A DNA stretch of 64,000 bases from Panagrolaimus kolymaensis (lineage: Eukaryota > Nematoda > Chromadorea > Rhabditida > Panagrolaimidae). The notes beneath the pieces are model-generated. The model ran no database searches, was not told the DNA's origin, and was given only the letters and a program-made list of their open reading frames with translations. Both the position numbers and the translations under genes were made by a program. Below are positions 11,327-23,578 of this stretch, in pieces. The stretch spans positions 4,092,001-4,156,000 of the forward strand of contig JAJQJQ010000012.1 in NCBI GenBank assembly GCA_028622995.1, written 5' to 3'. Each line of letters opens with the position of its first letter. The first letter of the stretch is position 1.

Positions 11327-12740
11327 ATCCATTTCCATGTCCCATGATTTTATTTGTAAATACATTGTCCTTAATTGTTAATAAGCTGCTGCAATATTGT
11401 ACATAATGTTCAAAATTTTTAAAATCATTTTTATAGCGGATTTTGTACATTACAACAAAAAAATTCAACCTTCTGCATAATTTGTTAATCTTATTTGTTT
11501 TTGTTTTGTTGAAACAGTTTTTTTTTCTTCATTTTTTTAGTTATTAATAAAAAAATTCTTTTAAAAAATTATTTAAAATGGAAAAATAAGAAAAACCCTT
11601 TGAAATTGAAAGTTTTAGTTTGAAACAAACCTTGCAACTAAAGCTTTTTTACTGATTGAAAAAATTTTCAATTTCCCTTCTAAATTCAGTTATCGCTGAC
11701 ATAGCAAAAGTAGAAAAGTTCCAAAGTTCACATGGTCACTATTTTTTTGTTTTTCTAAAATGCGACAACTTGCATAAAATCCACATTTATTTGTTACTTT
11801 GATGTTTGCGTCGAAGAGTGAAGTCGTTAGTTATCAGTTTAGCAACAATATAAGCACATCCTTTTCCAATATGTCTTCAATTTTTTAATTGAATCATGAT
11901 ATTTTCTGCACTTTATGGACACAAAGTGTTTGTGAAGAAAAAAAAATTTGTCATCTTTATTTTGTCACCTCATTTTTTGATCTTTATTTGCAAAACAAAC
12001 AAAAATATTAAAATTTCGAAAAAGGAACATCTTATTCACAAAAAGAAAATGAATCATGGAGTTGTAAAATTTTAAAAACTTAAAAAAAAAATTTCTTTTC
12101 TTGACCTATGATTTTCGACTTTATTTTTCGATTAAATTTTAAGCAGCCTAACCCCTTTATTTTCGCAAAAAAGAAAAATTCTTTATGAATAATGGAGACA
12201 CACCCATTGCGTCAACTGGCTAGGAGCTTTATCATTTATTTGAAGCTTATAGCTTTTATTCTCCGATTTAAACTTTATAAAAAACTGCCATATTGGTATT
12301 TTCACATAAAAAGACTTCAACAAACCCTTTTTGACAATGGAAATTTCCTAACCATTTATTTCTAAGAATGAAAAAAAAGATAACTTTTGTCAAACTTAAC
12401 CAAAAATTATCAGTATTTCCTTTGTTTTCACTTAAAAAAAATTAATATCAGTTTCTTTTTTGTCTCAAGATTTTTGATTTTTGATAATAATTCTAACAAC
12501 CACTAGTAAATGACTTTTGATCACGCTTTTTTACAACAAAGAGAAATAAAAATATTTTTACCAAACAGGAAAAAATAATTTTTAAATTTAATCACCATGT
12601 TTATAAAAAAATGAATCAAACTAGAAAGAATCCCAAAGCCTTTATTATTGTCCTTTTCTTACATAGATCCGTTTTGTTATTTTGTGTAAACGGAACCTTT
12701 GAATTCAGGCAATCAATGTTTCCAAAATTGGAAATTACAT
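11327..12740. other. Intergenic, AT-rich
   Basis: 3' flank of the short secreted gene and 3' flank of the convergent chemoreceptor gene. I see no gene, tRNA or inverted repeat. Confidence 0.5.
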
Positions 12741-14972
12741 TCAAATAATTACGGTAGTATTAAATTTTAAATTTGTTCGACTTTCCATTACGCTTATTGT
12801 TGTAGCATTTTTTTGAGCTTTTGATGGCCAAATTTTCTCGATCAATGCTTGCCGAATAGTCCTAAAAAATTAAAAAATAATACTAAACAAAATAAAATTT
12901 TGGAAAAGTAAATAAAGGCGCAGTCTCCTGCAGCCGCCTCAGCAACATCAACACCATCATAAAATTATTTTCTTTAAAAAAAAGGTGCGGGAAAGCCTCG
13001 GAAGTAATGCATGCAAAATTTATAAACTTTACATACTTATTCATTAAAATATATAAAAATGGATTGATAGAACCATTAATAATCCAAACAACATTTGCAG
13101 CAAAGGTAGAATATCGAGTATCAGGGAGAAAATTACTATAGGTATGCCACATGATTAAAGAAAATCCCGTATAACCGCTAATTACAATTGCCTATAAAAA
13201 ATAAAGGGTTACAAGCTTTAATTTTCAAAGAGTTTTTTGTGTTTTGAGAATCCCAAAGAACAAAAATTTTAGAAAACAATTAAATTTTCTTTCAGTGTTG
13301 TTACAGTAAGAACTTTGCAAAAACATTTCCAATTAAATTTTTGTATTCTTGATCTTTTACATTAAAGGACCCTGTTCATTTGATCTTTTTTTCAAACTCG
13401 CGTTTGATTATTCCCTCATGCCGCAATATTGCAAAGCCCGTAAAGTACCGTAATGTACAGTAATTTTACGGTCAAATTACTGTACTTTACGGACTCTGCA
13501 ATATTGCGGCATGAGGGAATAATCAAACGCGAGTTTGAAAAAAAGATCAAATGAACAGGGTCCTTTAAAAGCTTATCTTTTTTACACGTGGTTTATTTTT
13601 TCAAATTAATTAGCAAAAAAATATTTTCCCACCAACACGGAAAACATAAAATTATTTTCCTATTTCAAATACATATAATTCGATGATAACCTTTTTTAAA
13701 ATATGTACATATTTGCCACAAAAATAGTTTGCAAATAGTTTCACTTACTTGAATGAGAATTTTAAATTCTTGTTTGTATTCTCGACTTGAATTTCTTGCG
13801 AAGTTTTTCTAAAACATACATATCATTAAAAAAAATAACTCCCACGCTTTTTTAAAGAAAAATTACAGTAGTCAATAACCATAAAATAATGAATAAATAC
13901 AAAATTGCAGTGAAACCCAATTGAAATAAAGTTGCATAAAATTCAATTTTAGAAATAACATGTGACCAAGGAGATGGATCGTATTCCCAAGCAAAATTAG
14001 CTGGAATATAAATAACACTACAGTATGGTGTCATATAAATTATGAGAAATGCAATAAAATATAACCAAGAAATAATTATTTGGAGCTGAAATGAAGAGAA
14101 ATAAATGAAAAGAGGAAGTTGAGAAAGTTATTGGAAAAAAGTTTTTTACGTTGAAGAAAAATGAATTCACAAAAGCAACGGATTTGTGTCGGAAGCACAA
14201 TGTTGAAAAGCGGTTGAAAGCTAACAAAAGTGTAAAGACGATGGAAACAATCCAAGCAGCATTCAATATTCCACCACATATCTGCAAAAGTTAGCAATAT
14301 CATATTTAGCCTTTTTTTTACTGTATTGTTGCTTTTTTTTTAATAAATTATTTTAAAATGTTTCGGATTAAAAACGATAGATAAAATAAAAATGTTGCCG
14401 AAGATAACTTCTCAAAATTTAGCTTCCTTCTCTTATCATTAAAATCAGTTTGTTACTGTATCGATTTTCGACTCCGCTTTTTATTATGTTTGTGTTTTGC
14501 AGCTAATAAAGCAGATTTTTTTGTTCAATGAACACTCAGTTATTATAAGAAAAAAATTTATAAATGAAAGATGGCGCCATTTTATCAGCAAAAACAAAAT
14601 AATTTTTTGTTTACCAGCATCAATATTATTTTTTGGATTATTTTTCATATTAAAAAAATACAAACCTTATTAAAAACATAGTTAAAGTCGCTATTAGCAA
14701 TGGAAAAAATGCCACCAAAAGTATGAAAAAATAATTGAAGACAATCGGTAATGCCAAGCTGAAACATTAACCGATATGCTTGAGTGCCAAAGCGATTCTT
14801 TTGTGAATAAAATATCTGAAAGCAATCAACCTTCTTTTTTCTCACTGCATCGAAGTTGAACAAAGCTTACTTTTAAAATTTGTAAATAAAAAGTTAACGA
14901 TAATAAACTAATTATAACAACTACACTGCCTAGAATCACATCGGTTATGGATGTGGTAATAATCACTGCCAT
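12741..14972 (-). CDS. Seven-transmembrane chemoreceptor, Srt-like
   Basis: Seven exons join in frame: 14972-14871, 14815-14666, 14281-14150, 14085-13867, 13808-13749, 13191-13037 and 12861-12741, giving 312 residues. Helices are evident in each exon, for example VILGSVVVIISLLSLTFYLQ (TM1), ILNAAWIVSIVFTLLLAF followed by NRF (TM3), IIISWLYFIAFLIIY (TM4) and FAANVVWIINGSINPFLYIL (TM7). The TM2 exon carries YRLMFQLGITDCLQLFFH, and TM7 has the NPFLYILMNK end, both typical of nematode Srt serpentine receptors. These are candidate chemosensory GPCRs. The second-last intron (13192-13748) holds a 207-bp palindrome. Several exons start in phase 0, and the C-terminal exon is short and Thr/Lys-rich. 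Confidence 0.85.
13362..13568. mobile_element. Foldback/MITE-like palindrome in a receptor intron
   Basis: The left arm starting TTAAAGGACCCTGTTCATTT is mirrored by the right arm ending GAACAGGGTCCTTTAA. The arms are each close to 100 bp, with a short centre around GTAATTTTACGGTCAAATTAC. No coding capacity. It lies wholly within an intron of the Srt-like gene. Confidence 0.85.
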
Positions 14973-16408
14973 TTTAGGTTTAAATAATTTTTATCTTGTT
15001 TTTGTAAAAAGCCAAATGTTGGGCACAGGAGTGAAATTTTCAGTTTCCAAAAATTAAATTTCAGGAATGATTATATATTTTAGAAAGCGGCGGCAGCTTT
15101 ATTTATAATAAAAAAAGCATTTGTTAAAGTTTATATTTTGTGAGAATCTTAGAGATTTTCTACGAATTTGTATTTTGAAAGACTATAGCAGCAATGGGTT
15201 TCGTAAAATAAATAAGCAAAAAATTGTTGTTGCTGTTGTAAAACAAAACGTGAGTTTAATTCGCAACAATTTCACCATTGCTTTTTAATATTGTAAAATA
15301 CTGTAACTCGATATTTTTTTATACATGTACACCTGGATTCTCTTTTTTTTTGTATGCGCCATTTGATCATTGAGATGTTGTTTGAACTATAAGTAAAAAA
15401 TATTGCTTTTACAAAAATTGAAGTAAAAATTGATAGATCAAATTTTAAAATTGATGCTTTTCTTATACACCGGAAACATAAGTCATAAGGGCAGGTTGGT
15501 ATTTTATTTTTATATTTTTAATCAACTTTTTTAATTTATTTGTTATCTTCTTCTGTCATGCGATTGCAAGCGTGTGATATCCCAAAGTGCAATTTACAGT
15601 AATGAAAACAGTCACATTTTTTTTAAATTTTAAAATACTCGTAACAAAGAAATAAAATAATGTTCTATTTTTAGTTAGGGAAAAACATAAAGTTTTGAAA
15701 ATCGTTTATTTTTATTTACACATATTAAAAATAAACTAAAAATAGAAAGAAATTTTATTCTCTAGTTTTTGTTTTAGCTTGGTATTTAAAAGTAAACATT
15801 GTTATCAGTATCAGCAGCTTCACTTGCAAAAACAAAAATCAAATTAAAAACTTTGTTTTCCATGAAAAAATATCAAACTCAGCAAAAAAACCACAAATAG
15901 GCAAACTTATTTTTAGGCCTAAAAATTTTTGATTACCGAAAAATTGTAATCTTAATTTCTGGAATTATGACTTATTTTTCAAAGGATACAGATCACCTAT
16001 TTGGATTCTGCTTACTATTCTTTCGATATTTAAAGAAGGTACAATATAACATTCTATCAAGCTTACAGGATTTAAAAAAAATTTCGTAACAAAAATTTAA
16101 AATATTTGATGATTCAATTTCTTAAAAATTTAAGAATCTTATCAAAGTTTATTTTTAGTGCTCTTTAAAAATTAACTATTCATCATTTTTAAAAACGATG
16201 CACAATCTTTGTTAATAGATGAATTCGATTTTATTCAGCTTAAAGGCTTGTAATTGTAAATAAATCGTATGTCCGTACTGAAAGGAAAGACTCCTCCCTG
16301 ATTTTAAATAAATTTTATCAGTTAGAATAAAAGCCGTCTCTTTTTCTAATGCTTTTCTAAGTGTTTATTCTTATTCTTTCTTATTTTTCTTCTTCTTATC
16401 ATTAATAT
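14973..16408. other. Intergenic between divergent receptor and bZIP genes
   Basis: Upstream flanks of two divergent genes. It is AT-rich throughout. The stretch near 15355-15390 (ATTTGATCATTGAGATG) loosely resembles 10690-10715. No gene is supported. Confidence 0.45.
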
Positions 16409-17353
16409 ATGGCTGCTGCAGTGGCGAGAGAGCTCTCTGCACAAGACTTTAACGAACTTTCTGATAGACCTTTTGAGCTTGAAGATGAAAGACTTTGTGA
16501 TCAAATGAGTGAACTTGATTTTTCTTTAAATAAACGTCCAAACTTTCTTGAAGAACATTCTTCTTCATCCGCTATGTCTCCATCCAATGATGGACTTTAT
16601 ATTGATGATAATTCTGATGATGATGAACCTTCATCAAATATAATTCGAAATATGATGTCAAATGAAAAAAGGACGGCGGCATCATTTACAAATCCACCAT
16701 TTTTTATTTCAAGCCCTCAAAGGACATCATCATCCATGGATTCAAGCTCGGATTTTTTTAGTGAATCTTTAATGCTTCGAAAAAGGCTGGAAGATATTCC
16801 TGAATTTCTTTCTGAACCTCCTCCTCATAAACGATCGAGAATAAGTGAACGAAGACGTGGGCGTCCAAGAAAAGAAGAAATAAGCGAAAATGAAGATTTA
16901 CGAACTGTTGCTAAACGAATGTATGCAAGGGCATATAGAGAAAATGTAAGTTACTTTTGATTTAAAACTTTAGTGAATTAGGGAAAAATAATTGTTAATC
17001 TTATTAGTAATATTTACAAATTTTTTGAAATCAAAGGACTTTTGCAAAAACTAAAAAATAATATGCCTTGATTTCAGATGAAATCAAAATTTGTTGAAGT
17101 TGAGCAACAATTAAACGATTTGCGAAAGGATCATGCCATTTTAAAAGCATCACATAAAAAATTAGAAAGTTTAGTGGAACAATGTAATTTTTGTTCATCA
17201 TCATGGGCTTTAGTAAAAAATATGAATATTGATCCTATGGTGCTTAAAATGGCATATGATACTTTAACAAATATTAAAACTCCAACTGATTCACCTCGAT
17301 CAAGTAAAACACCATCAGAACTTAATAGTCGTTCACCTTCCATAGAATGCTAA
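16409..17353 (+). CDS. Divergent bZIP-like transcription factor with AT-hook-like motif
   Basis: Exons 16409-16945 and 17078-17353 join at phase 0 to 270 residues. The N-terminal half is acidic and Ser-rich (a likely activation region). A basic patch HKRSRISERRRGRPRKEE contains an AT-hook-like RGRPRK core. It is followed by a basic segment (RTVAKRMYARAYRENMKSKF) and a helical heptad region (VEVEQQLNDLRKDHAILK and on to KKLESLV). This order is that of a bZIP DNA-binding and dimerisation domain. The usual Asn of the N-x7-R signature appears replaced by Thr, so it is a divergent member. The tail is Ser/Thr/Pro-rich. The gene is convergent with the one ending at 17445, with 91 bases between stops. 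Confidence 0.7.
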
Positions 17354-17444
17354 TAAAGTTTTTGTTTTAAATAAATTATATTTATTACATCTTTTAATTA
17401 CATACAAACAAAAAAATATTAATTACAAAATAATTATAAAATTA

Positions 17445-18064
17445 TTATAAAGGCGTGATGGTGAGATTTCCACGCAAATAGAATGCTTTGATGTCATCAG
17501 GATTGCCAGCCTTTGCCATTGTTTTAGCGACTTGTTCTTTAGCTTTGCGGATACTTTCTTCAAGATCATGACCAATAACAAAATCATCACCAGCAGCAGC
17601 GCCATTATCACGACGTTCATCTTCATCTTCAACTGAAAAACAAAATATTAAAAAAGCTTTAATTAAAAATAAAAAATATTCATACCTTCACGCTTCTTAC
17701 GACCTTGGACAACTTGAACGTTATGAACGACATCAAGTTGTAGTGGTTTTTTGAAGTCTTCGGTAGTCTAAAAAATATAAGTTCTTTAATAATGAAAATA
17801 ACAAAAAATAATAATAAACTTACATTCAAATATTCTTGGAACAATTTTTCAAGTTCTTTAACATCAACAGTATGGATGATGGTGCTGATTGGAACACGTA
17901 AATTCATTTGATGACGATCAAAGACATCTGCGATTTCTTTTTGCTGAAATATTAAAGAAGATTAGAAAATGTAAAATAAAATAAAAAAATAAAAAACTTG
18001 CAGAAAGAACAGATGTTGTTGAAATTACCAAGAAGCAGAGCATGAGTTTGTTGAAGAGAAGCAT
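17445..18064 (-). CDS. Secreted protein of unknown function with a GC-AG intron
   Basis: Exons 18064-18002, 17943-17824, 17767-17686 and 17632-17445 give 150 residues. The first exon is a signal peptide (MLLFNKLMLCFLVISTTSVL). The first intron must begin with GCAAGT to keep frame, a GC-AG donor. The mature chain includes QKEIADVFDRHQMNLRVPIS, a basic GRKKRE that could be a processing site, an acidic VEDEDERRDNG and a helical C-terminus (LEESIRKAKEQVAKTMAKAG). The last residues are YLRGNLTITPL. I do not recognise a family. Its neighbours (bZIP, mitochondrial IF2) do not suggest a role. Confidence 0.75.
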
Positions 18065-18659
18065 TTTGAATGAAGGTTGTTGTTGTTGCAGCAAAATTAC
18101 TTACGAGCAGACGAAACGACGACTATGCGGGCAAATTGATTTTGTAAAAAACTTTCATTTCTTTTAGTTTGACACTTGTGGAAAAAAAATAAAGTTGTTC
18201 ATGCAAATTTAGTTTCATGCATAAAGAAAAAATAATCACCAACTCCAAAGCGTTGAATGAATGCCGCTAAAAAATGTAAACGCTTTTTTGACTTTAACGC
18301 AACAACTTTTTCTTCATCATCATAGAATACAATAATTATTAATCGTTGTCTTGCTTTTTTATTATTAAGATGTTAGTTATTTTATTTCAAATTTTTTAAA
18401 ACTTTGCTTCAATTAACCAGGAATAATGTGCTTCAATTGTTTTTATTCTTATAAAATATAAAAAAAAATGGGACATTGGGTTGTGGTTAATTGGAGAGCT
18501 TGCTTGCTCATTAGAAAAGATTAGAAATAAAATGGACTGATAACAAACAAAATGAAGAAAGTGCAAAAATTTTATTGCTTTGCATCACATGACTATAGCC
18601 TAGCCTAACAAAACATACATACATAAAAACAAAAACCTAATAATTAAAACAACAATATT
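18065..18659. other. Intergenic, AT-rich
   Basis: Upstream flank of the secreted-protein gene and 3' flank of mitochondrial IF2. I see no other feature. Confidence 0.5.
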
Positions 18660-21315
18660 TTAGAATCCTTCAGGATGCCAATCAATTTCTAACGGGATAA
18701 TTTCTTTTTCAAGCACTTCAATTGTATCATCTTCTTTGAAACGAATGGTTTTATCTTCCAGAGAAATCCCAACTTCAGTTTTGGTTTTTGCTTCATTGAC
18801 AAATTGGTTTTCACATTTTAGAGATTCTGCAGGTCCTTCATAAATCACATCAGTTCCACGGATGACACGGAATATGGCATTCCTAAAAATCAAACAAATT
18901 AATCATAGGTAAAAGTAATTTGAAAATCTTACTTGTTGAAAACTCCCCAATCCACCATAGTTCCAGCAATTGGTTGTTTCTTTCGTCCTTGTGAAACTAA
19001 AAATTCTTTGAGAACGTGACCTTCACCGACTTGTTTGAGTTCAGTTTTTGGTGGAACTTTAGCAGAGAGTCGAGCTTTGATGGCATCCACAAGCCGATAA
19101 ATTACATTGAATTGTTCAATTTCAACGCCTTTAGTACCAGCTAATAATCGAACATTTGCAGGAACCGAAATATTGAAACAATAAATTAAAGCACCAGTTT
19201 CAGCAGCGATATCAATTTGATTTTCATTTGGTGGTCCAACACCAAAATCAACTATTTGTAAATCGCAAAGTTGGCTTGAGTAGTTATCAAAAACATTGAG
19301 AATAGCTTCCAGCGTTCCATCGACATCACTTTGAATCATCAATTTTAAAACAGGTGGCCCGGATTCAACCTCTCTTTCTCCTTGTCTTTCAAGCTTTTTC
19401 TCAACCAAACGATACGTTGAGCCAAAACGAATTCCACGATCAAGCAATGTTTGCCTATTTTCCAAATATTGTTTCTTTTCAGCACTTCTTTTTGCTTCAA
19501 TTACTTCTTTTTCTATTTCTGCTTTACGATCCATTGCTCTCTTTTTTCGGAATTCAATAACTTTTTGAGCTTTTTCTTCTGATTCGACTTCAAAAACTCT
19601 CTCACCAGGAGAAGGTAAATCATCTCTCCACCCTAAAAAATGTTTTCAGTTTTTTAAATTTGCAAAAAATAAAGTGCAAAAAGCTAGAATATTCTGTGCA
19701 TGAATACACAATAACCATTATTTGAGTAACGAAAAAATTGATAAGATTACAAATCAACCAACCAGCGATGCGCACGGGTGTGCTCGGTCCTGCTTCCTTT
19801 AGAGCTTTCGCATGTTCATCATTCATTGATTTTACTCTGCCCCATGCGACACCAGCAACAAAAACAGTATTTCGTTTAACAGTTCCTCTTTGAACAACCA
19901 TCGTACAAACTTTTCCAATGCCTAAAAATGAAAATATAAATAATAAAAGCTTTGAGATTAAGATAAGAATTGACCTTGTGATGTTGAAGCTTCAATAACC
20001 ACACCTTCAGCAAGGCCTTTGGGAGTTGCTTTTAAATCCATTAAATCTGCTTGGAGTAATAAAGCTTCCTATAAAACAACAAATATTAAAAATATTTAGT
20101 ACAAAATGCAACCATACTTGCAAGGCTTTAATATTAGTTCCATAAAGAGCATTAATTTCAACCACTTGAACATCTCCACCCATATCTTCAACCACGATTC
20201 CATGTTGCATTAAATCTCGTCTAGTTTTAGCAGGATCAGCATGAGGTTTATCACATTTATTAATAGCAACAACGATAGGAACATTTGCTTCTCTTGCGTA
20301 CCTAAAATTCAAAGAAATATAACTTTAGTAACTCCATTAGCTCTTACTTGATTGATTCGATAGTTTGTTCATTAACTCCATCATCAGCAGCAACGACAAG
20401 AACCACGATATCTGTTGCTTTTGCACCTCTTTCTCTCATAGCTTTGAATGCAGAATGACCAGGAGTATCAAGAAAAGTTACTTTGTTTTTAGTACCAGGT
20501 AGCTGAACTGTAAAATTGGTAAGTAAATTCAAACAAAAAAGAAAAGGGTTTTTACCAGAAAAAGCTCCAATATGTTGAGTAATTCCACCAAATTCACTTT
20601 GAACTATCGACGAGTTACGCAGAGAATCGAGTAACGTTGTTTTTCCATGATCGACATGACCCATAATTGTGACAACAGGAGATCTTCGAACACATTCTGA
20701 ATCAGGTGCTGGAGGCCTAAAAATGACAATATAACAATGATAATAAAGTGGCAAAAACATACTGTGGGAACACATCTTCTTCAGTTGACATATCTTTCAT
20801 TAATTTTTCTTCATTGGGACGGAAAACAAATCTTGGTTTGAAATCCAATAAGCAACAAAGGTTCGTAATTAAAAATTTGTTTAAAGCTGAAAAGGTGAAG
20901 TATTAATTTAATGATTAGTAAAAAAGCATCAAAACTCACGCGTTTTTCCATCCAAATATCGCATATTAGATTCATCCATTTCAACCAAAGAATCAGAAAC
21001 AACGTCGAGACTTTGTTCCAGTGATGAAGCTAGTTCTCTAAAATTACACCGTAAATATACCTCCTAAATTTTTTAAGCATAAACTCACAATACAGTCATA
21101 TCTTCATATACTTCAACGACCTTCTTTTTAGATTTTGCATGCTTTACAATAACAGGATCAATGAATTTTGTTCTCGTTCGAGTTCTTTTAAGTAAAGGTA
21201 CCGATGAATGAAAGGCATTTGTAGGATTGAGAGAAATTGGAACGGTAACACAAGCGTTAATGGAAGCACAATGAATAAGTTGCCTATATAAACTTCTGAA
21301 TAATATTTTTTGCAT
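18660..21315 (-). CDS. Mitochondrial translation initiation factor IF-2
   Basis: About nine exons run from the ATG at 21315 to the stop at 18660. The N-terminus ([20 protein letters not shown]) has the Arg-rich, non-acidic look of a mitochondrial presequence. The GTPase core is complete: [16 protein letters not shown] (P-loop), [10 protein letters not shown] (G3), [20 protein letters not shown] (NKxD), with [13 protein letters not shown] between. Then come IF2 domain II ([20 protein letters not shown] region), a Lys/Glu-rich helix, domain III ([15 protein letters not shown]) and a C-terminal beta domain ending [10 protein letters not shown] or similar. It delivers initiator tRNA to mitochondrial ribosomes. 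A TTTTTTTTGTAG acceptor 34 bases upstream of the ATG looks like a trans-splice site. Confidence 0.93.
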
Positions 21316-21613
21316 TTTAATTACATGCTATTAAATGAAAATAAGATCCTACAAAAAAAAATAAGCACTAATAATTATTACAAAAGTAAAAACTCGAATG
21401 TTTCTTCAAACAAATTTTTTTTTACTGAATAACGCTTATTGTCAAGCATACCACATAATGCCATATTCCCCCAACTTGCTTGAATTCAACAGTAAAACAA
21501 AAGTTAAATAAATATATATTTTCTTTATTAACAGATTAATAGTACAAATATAAAATTACAAAAATACAAAAATAATAAATACAATTAAAGGTTAAAAATC
21601 CTATTCAGATATT
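21316..21613. promoter_or_regulatory. Short intergenic gap between the SDR gene and mitochondrial IF2
   Basis: 298 bases separate the stop of the upstream SDR gene from the IF2 start on the same strand. An acceptor-like TTGTAG lies just before the IF2 ATG. This is compatible with, but does not prove, a two-gene operon. Confidence 0.3.
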
Positions 21614-22958
21614 TTACAAGAAATTCTTTTGCCATGAGAAAGAACGAATTTGATCAGTTGACAGCTTGGAATAATAGGCAGCACTTCGACGTTTGCTTTC
21701 ATTGTAGTTGAATTTTGATTTATCACCAAAGAAAATTCGTTGTTTGAAATTATTGAAGAAGGTGAAATGACGAAGAAGGAAATAAACATAAACTGGATCA
21801 GGAAGATTGTGGAGTCGAGTTGAAAATCCAAACAAGTTCAAGAACCAATTCAAGCCAGCAAGAAGACACAAAATTGGGAAGAAAAGGAAGAATGGAGTTT
21901 GAGATGATGCAGGTGGACGAGAAGAATCAGTGGCGATTAATGGGATCAAAGTGTTTGAATAGATATCTTCATTTGGAGTATCATCACGCAAAATTACAAT
22001 TTCACGACGAATAGCAACACGCTTTTGAAGTTTCAAACCAATGTCGACAACGGAATGAGCAACATTACCAGCATATGTCATCTAAAAAAGGAAGAATGCA
22101 TCAAATTTCACCACCAAATTAAAAGTAAAAGAAACAAACTTGATAAACACCACATCGATCACCAAGAATGGGTAAAAAACCAAATTTGTCAGCAAGACAA
22201 ATAGCATCACATACAGGTGAACAAACATCTCCTTCTCCATATAGCGTTCCAATTCGACCAATGACGATTTGTAAATCACTATCTGAAAAGCCATCATATA
22301 GTCATTAATGAGATTTGCGAGTGGGAAAAAGCTTACGATCATTCATTAATAATTCTTCAGCTCGACGTTTCGTATTCCCATAAGCTTTGAATGGAACAAA
22401 ATGAGATTCAAGCGGCTTTGATTCACGCGAATAAACATTTGGCCATAAAGAAGTACATTGAAGAAAGACGGAGCTGAGATGAATAAGACTTTGAACGTGA
22501 CCCTTGTGACACGCTTCAAGCAATTTGCCAATAACTGAAAATGAAGGTTTTGTTAATGAGATTGTATTAAAATGATTGAAATTCCGTAAGTAAAATAAAA
22601 GATGCAAGCTTACAATCGACATTATGTTCTTCCATTTCACTTGAAGCAGGATGAACAGAAAGATCACGACATTCATGGACGTTAATAACCTATAAAACAA
22701 TAAGTTTATTATAATGGTAAATAAAAAAGAAGCAAAATTTACAGCATTGGCACTCTTGACAGTTGTTTCCAAACCTTCATAGCCAGAGTAATGTTCTAAT
22801 GGAATAGCATCAGGATTGTTATTGGTTGATAGACGAGTTTCACGTTTTGAATGATAATCCCAAACACGAATTGAATCAAAATTTTGAGAGTTTACAGCGA
22901 CATTGATAACATGTTGACCAAGAAGGGAATTACCACCAAGAATTGCCAAAGTTGCCAT
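21614..22958 (-). CDS. 3-beta-hydroxysteroid dehydrogenase/NSDHL-like extended SDR
   Basis: Five exons (22958-22743, 22689-22614, 22534-22337, 22282-22140, 22081-21614) join to 366 residues. The N-terminus MATLAILGGNSLLGQHVI carries the Rossmann dinucleotide-binding glycines. A Ser-rich strand (SLIHLSSVFL) and the catalytic Tyr-x3-Lys (AYGNTKRRAEELL) follow at the expected places. The C-terminal third has a hydrophobic segment (PFFLFFPILCLLAGLNWF) that would anchor it to a membrane, as in 3-beta-HSD enzymes. The likely substrate is a 3-beta-hydroxysteroid, by family. The frame is open upstream of the chosen ATG, but that extension is low-complexity and poly-Phe-like, so I start at 22958. The upstream DNA resembles the duplicated non-coding block. 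Confidence 0.88.
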
Positions 22959-23069
22959 AATCAAAAGAAGGTTAGTAATAAAGTTGAGCAAAAAAGTAAA
23001 AACTAAAAAATGCTTCAAAGTTTTTTTTGCGATCAAAAAAGAAGATCGAAGAAACAAAACAAACGACAC

Positions 23070-23165
23070 AACAACAAAAAAAAAACGAGAGCGAGCTCGT
23101 GTGAAAAAAAAATCCACGGAAATTGTCTCTCGCGGCCGATTTGAAAGGATCGACGGTGGCTTTTG
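23070..23165. repeat. Diverged third relative of the duplicated block, upstream of the SDR gene
   Basis: The order AACAAAAAAAAAACGAGAG, then CGTGTGAAAAAAAAATCCACGG, GTCTCTCG and CGGTGGCTTTT mirrors the pattern at about 7140-7230 and 10133-10220. Substitutions and a small insertion separate it from those copies. It sits 110-210 bases upstream of the SDR start codon. Confidence 0.6.
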
Positions 23166-23578
23166 CGTTTTATGCTTTTCTTTATCCTATTTTTGGTAAA
23201 CATTTTTAGCTACAAAAGTTGAAACAATGAAGATTGATTTCAAAAGCCATCAGTTAAAGTAACAATTTTTATTAATTTTTTCTCAACGTTTACTTACAGT
23301 ATCCAATTTGCTGTTGTTTTTTATAATTATAAAAAGCTCTTTTTTTTGCAGCCATTTTTTGATAGCTTTCAAATATTCATTTACATACAAAATCTAAATC
23401 TTTGTGATGTCAATTTTCCATTTTGCAATACAATTAATACTTATAAACGTTTGACTCTGAAATTGGAATATTTGATGTTTAATTTTTTTCATGACGAAGC
23501 TTTGTGATGCGTTTATCAGTGATTCAGATGGTTTACTTGCCAAAGCATGCATAAAGTTTTTATAGATCCATATTATTT
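23166..23578. other. Intergenic, AT-rich
   Basis: Sequence between the putative 5' region of the SDR gene and the inverted-repeat element. I see nothing further. Confidence 0.4.
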
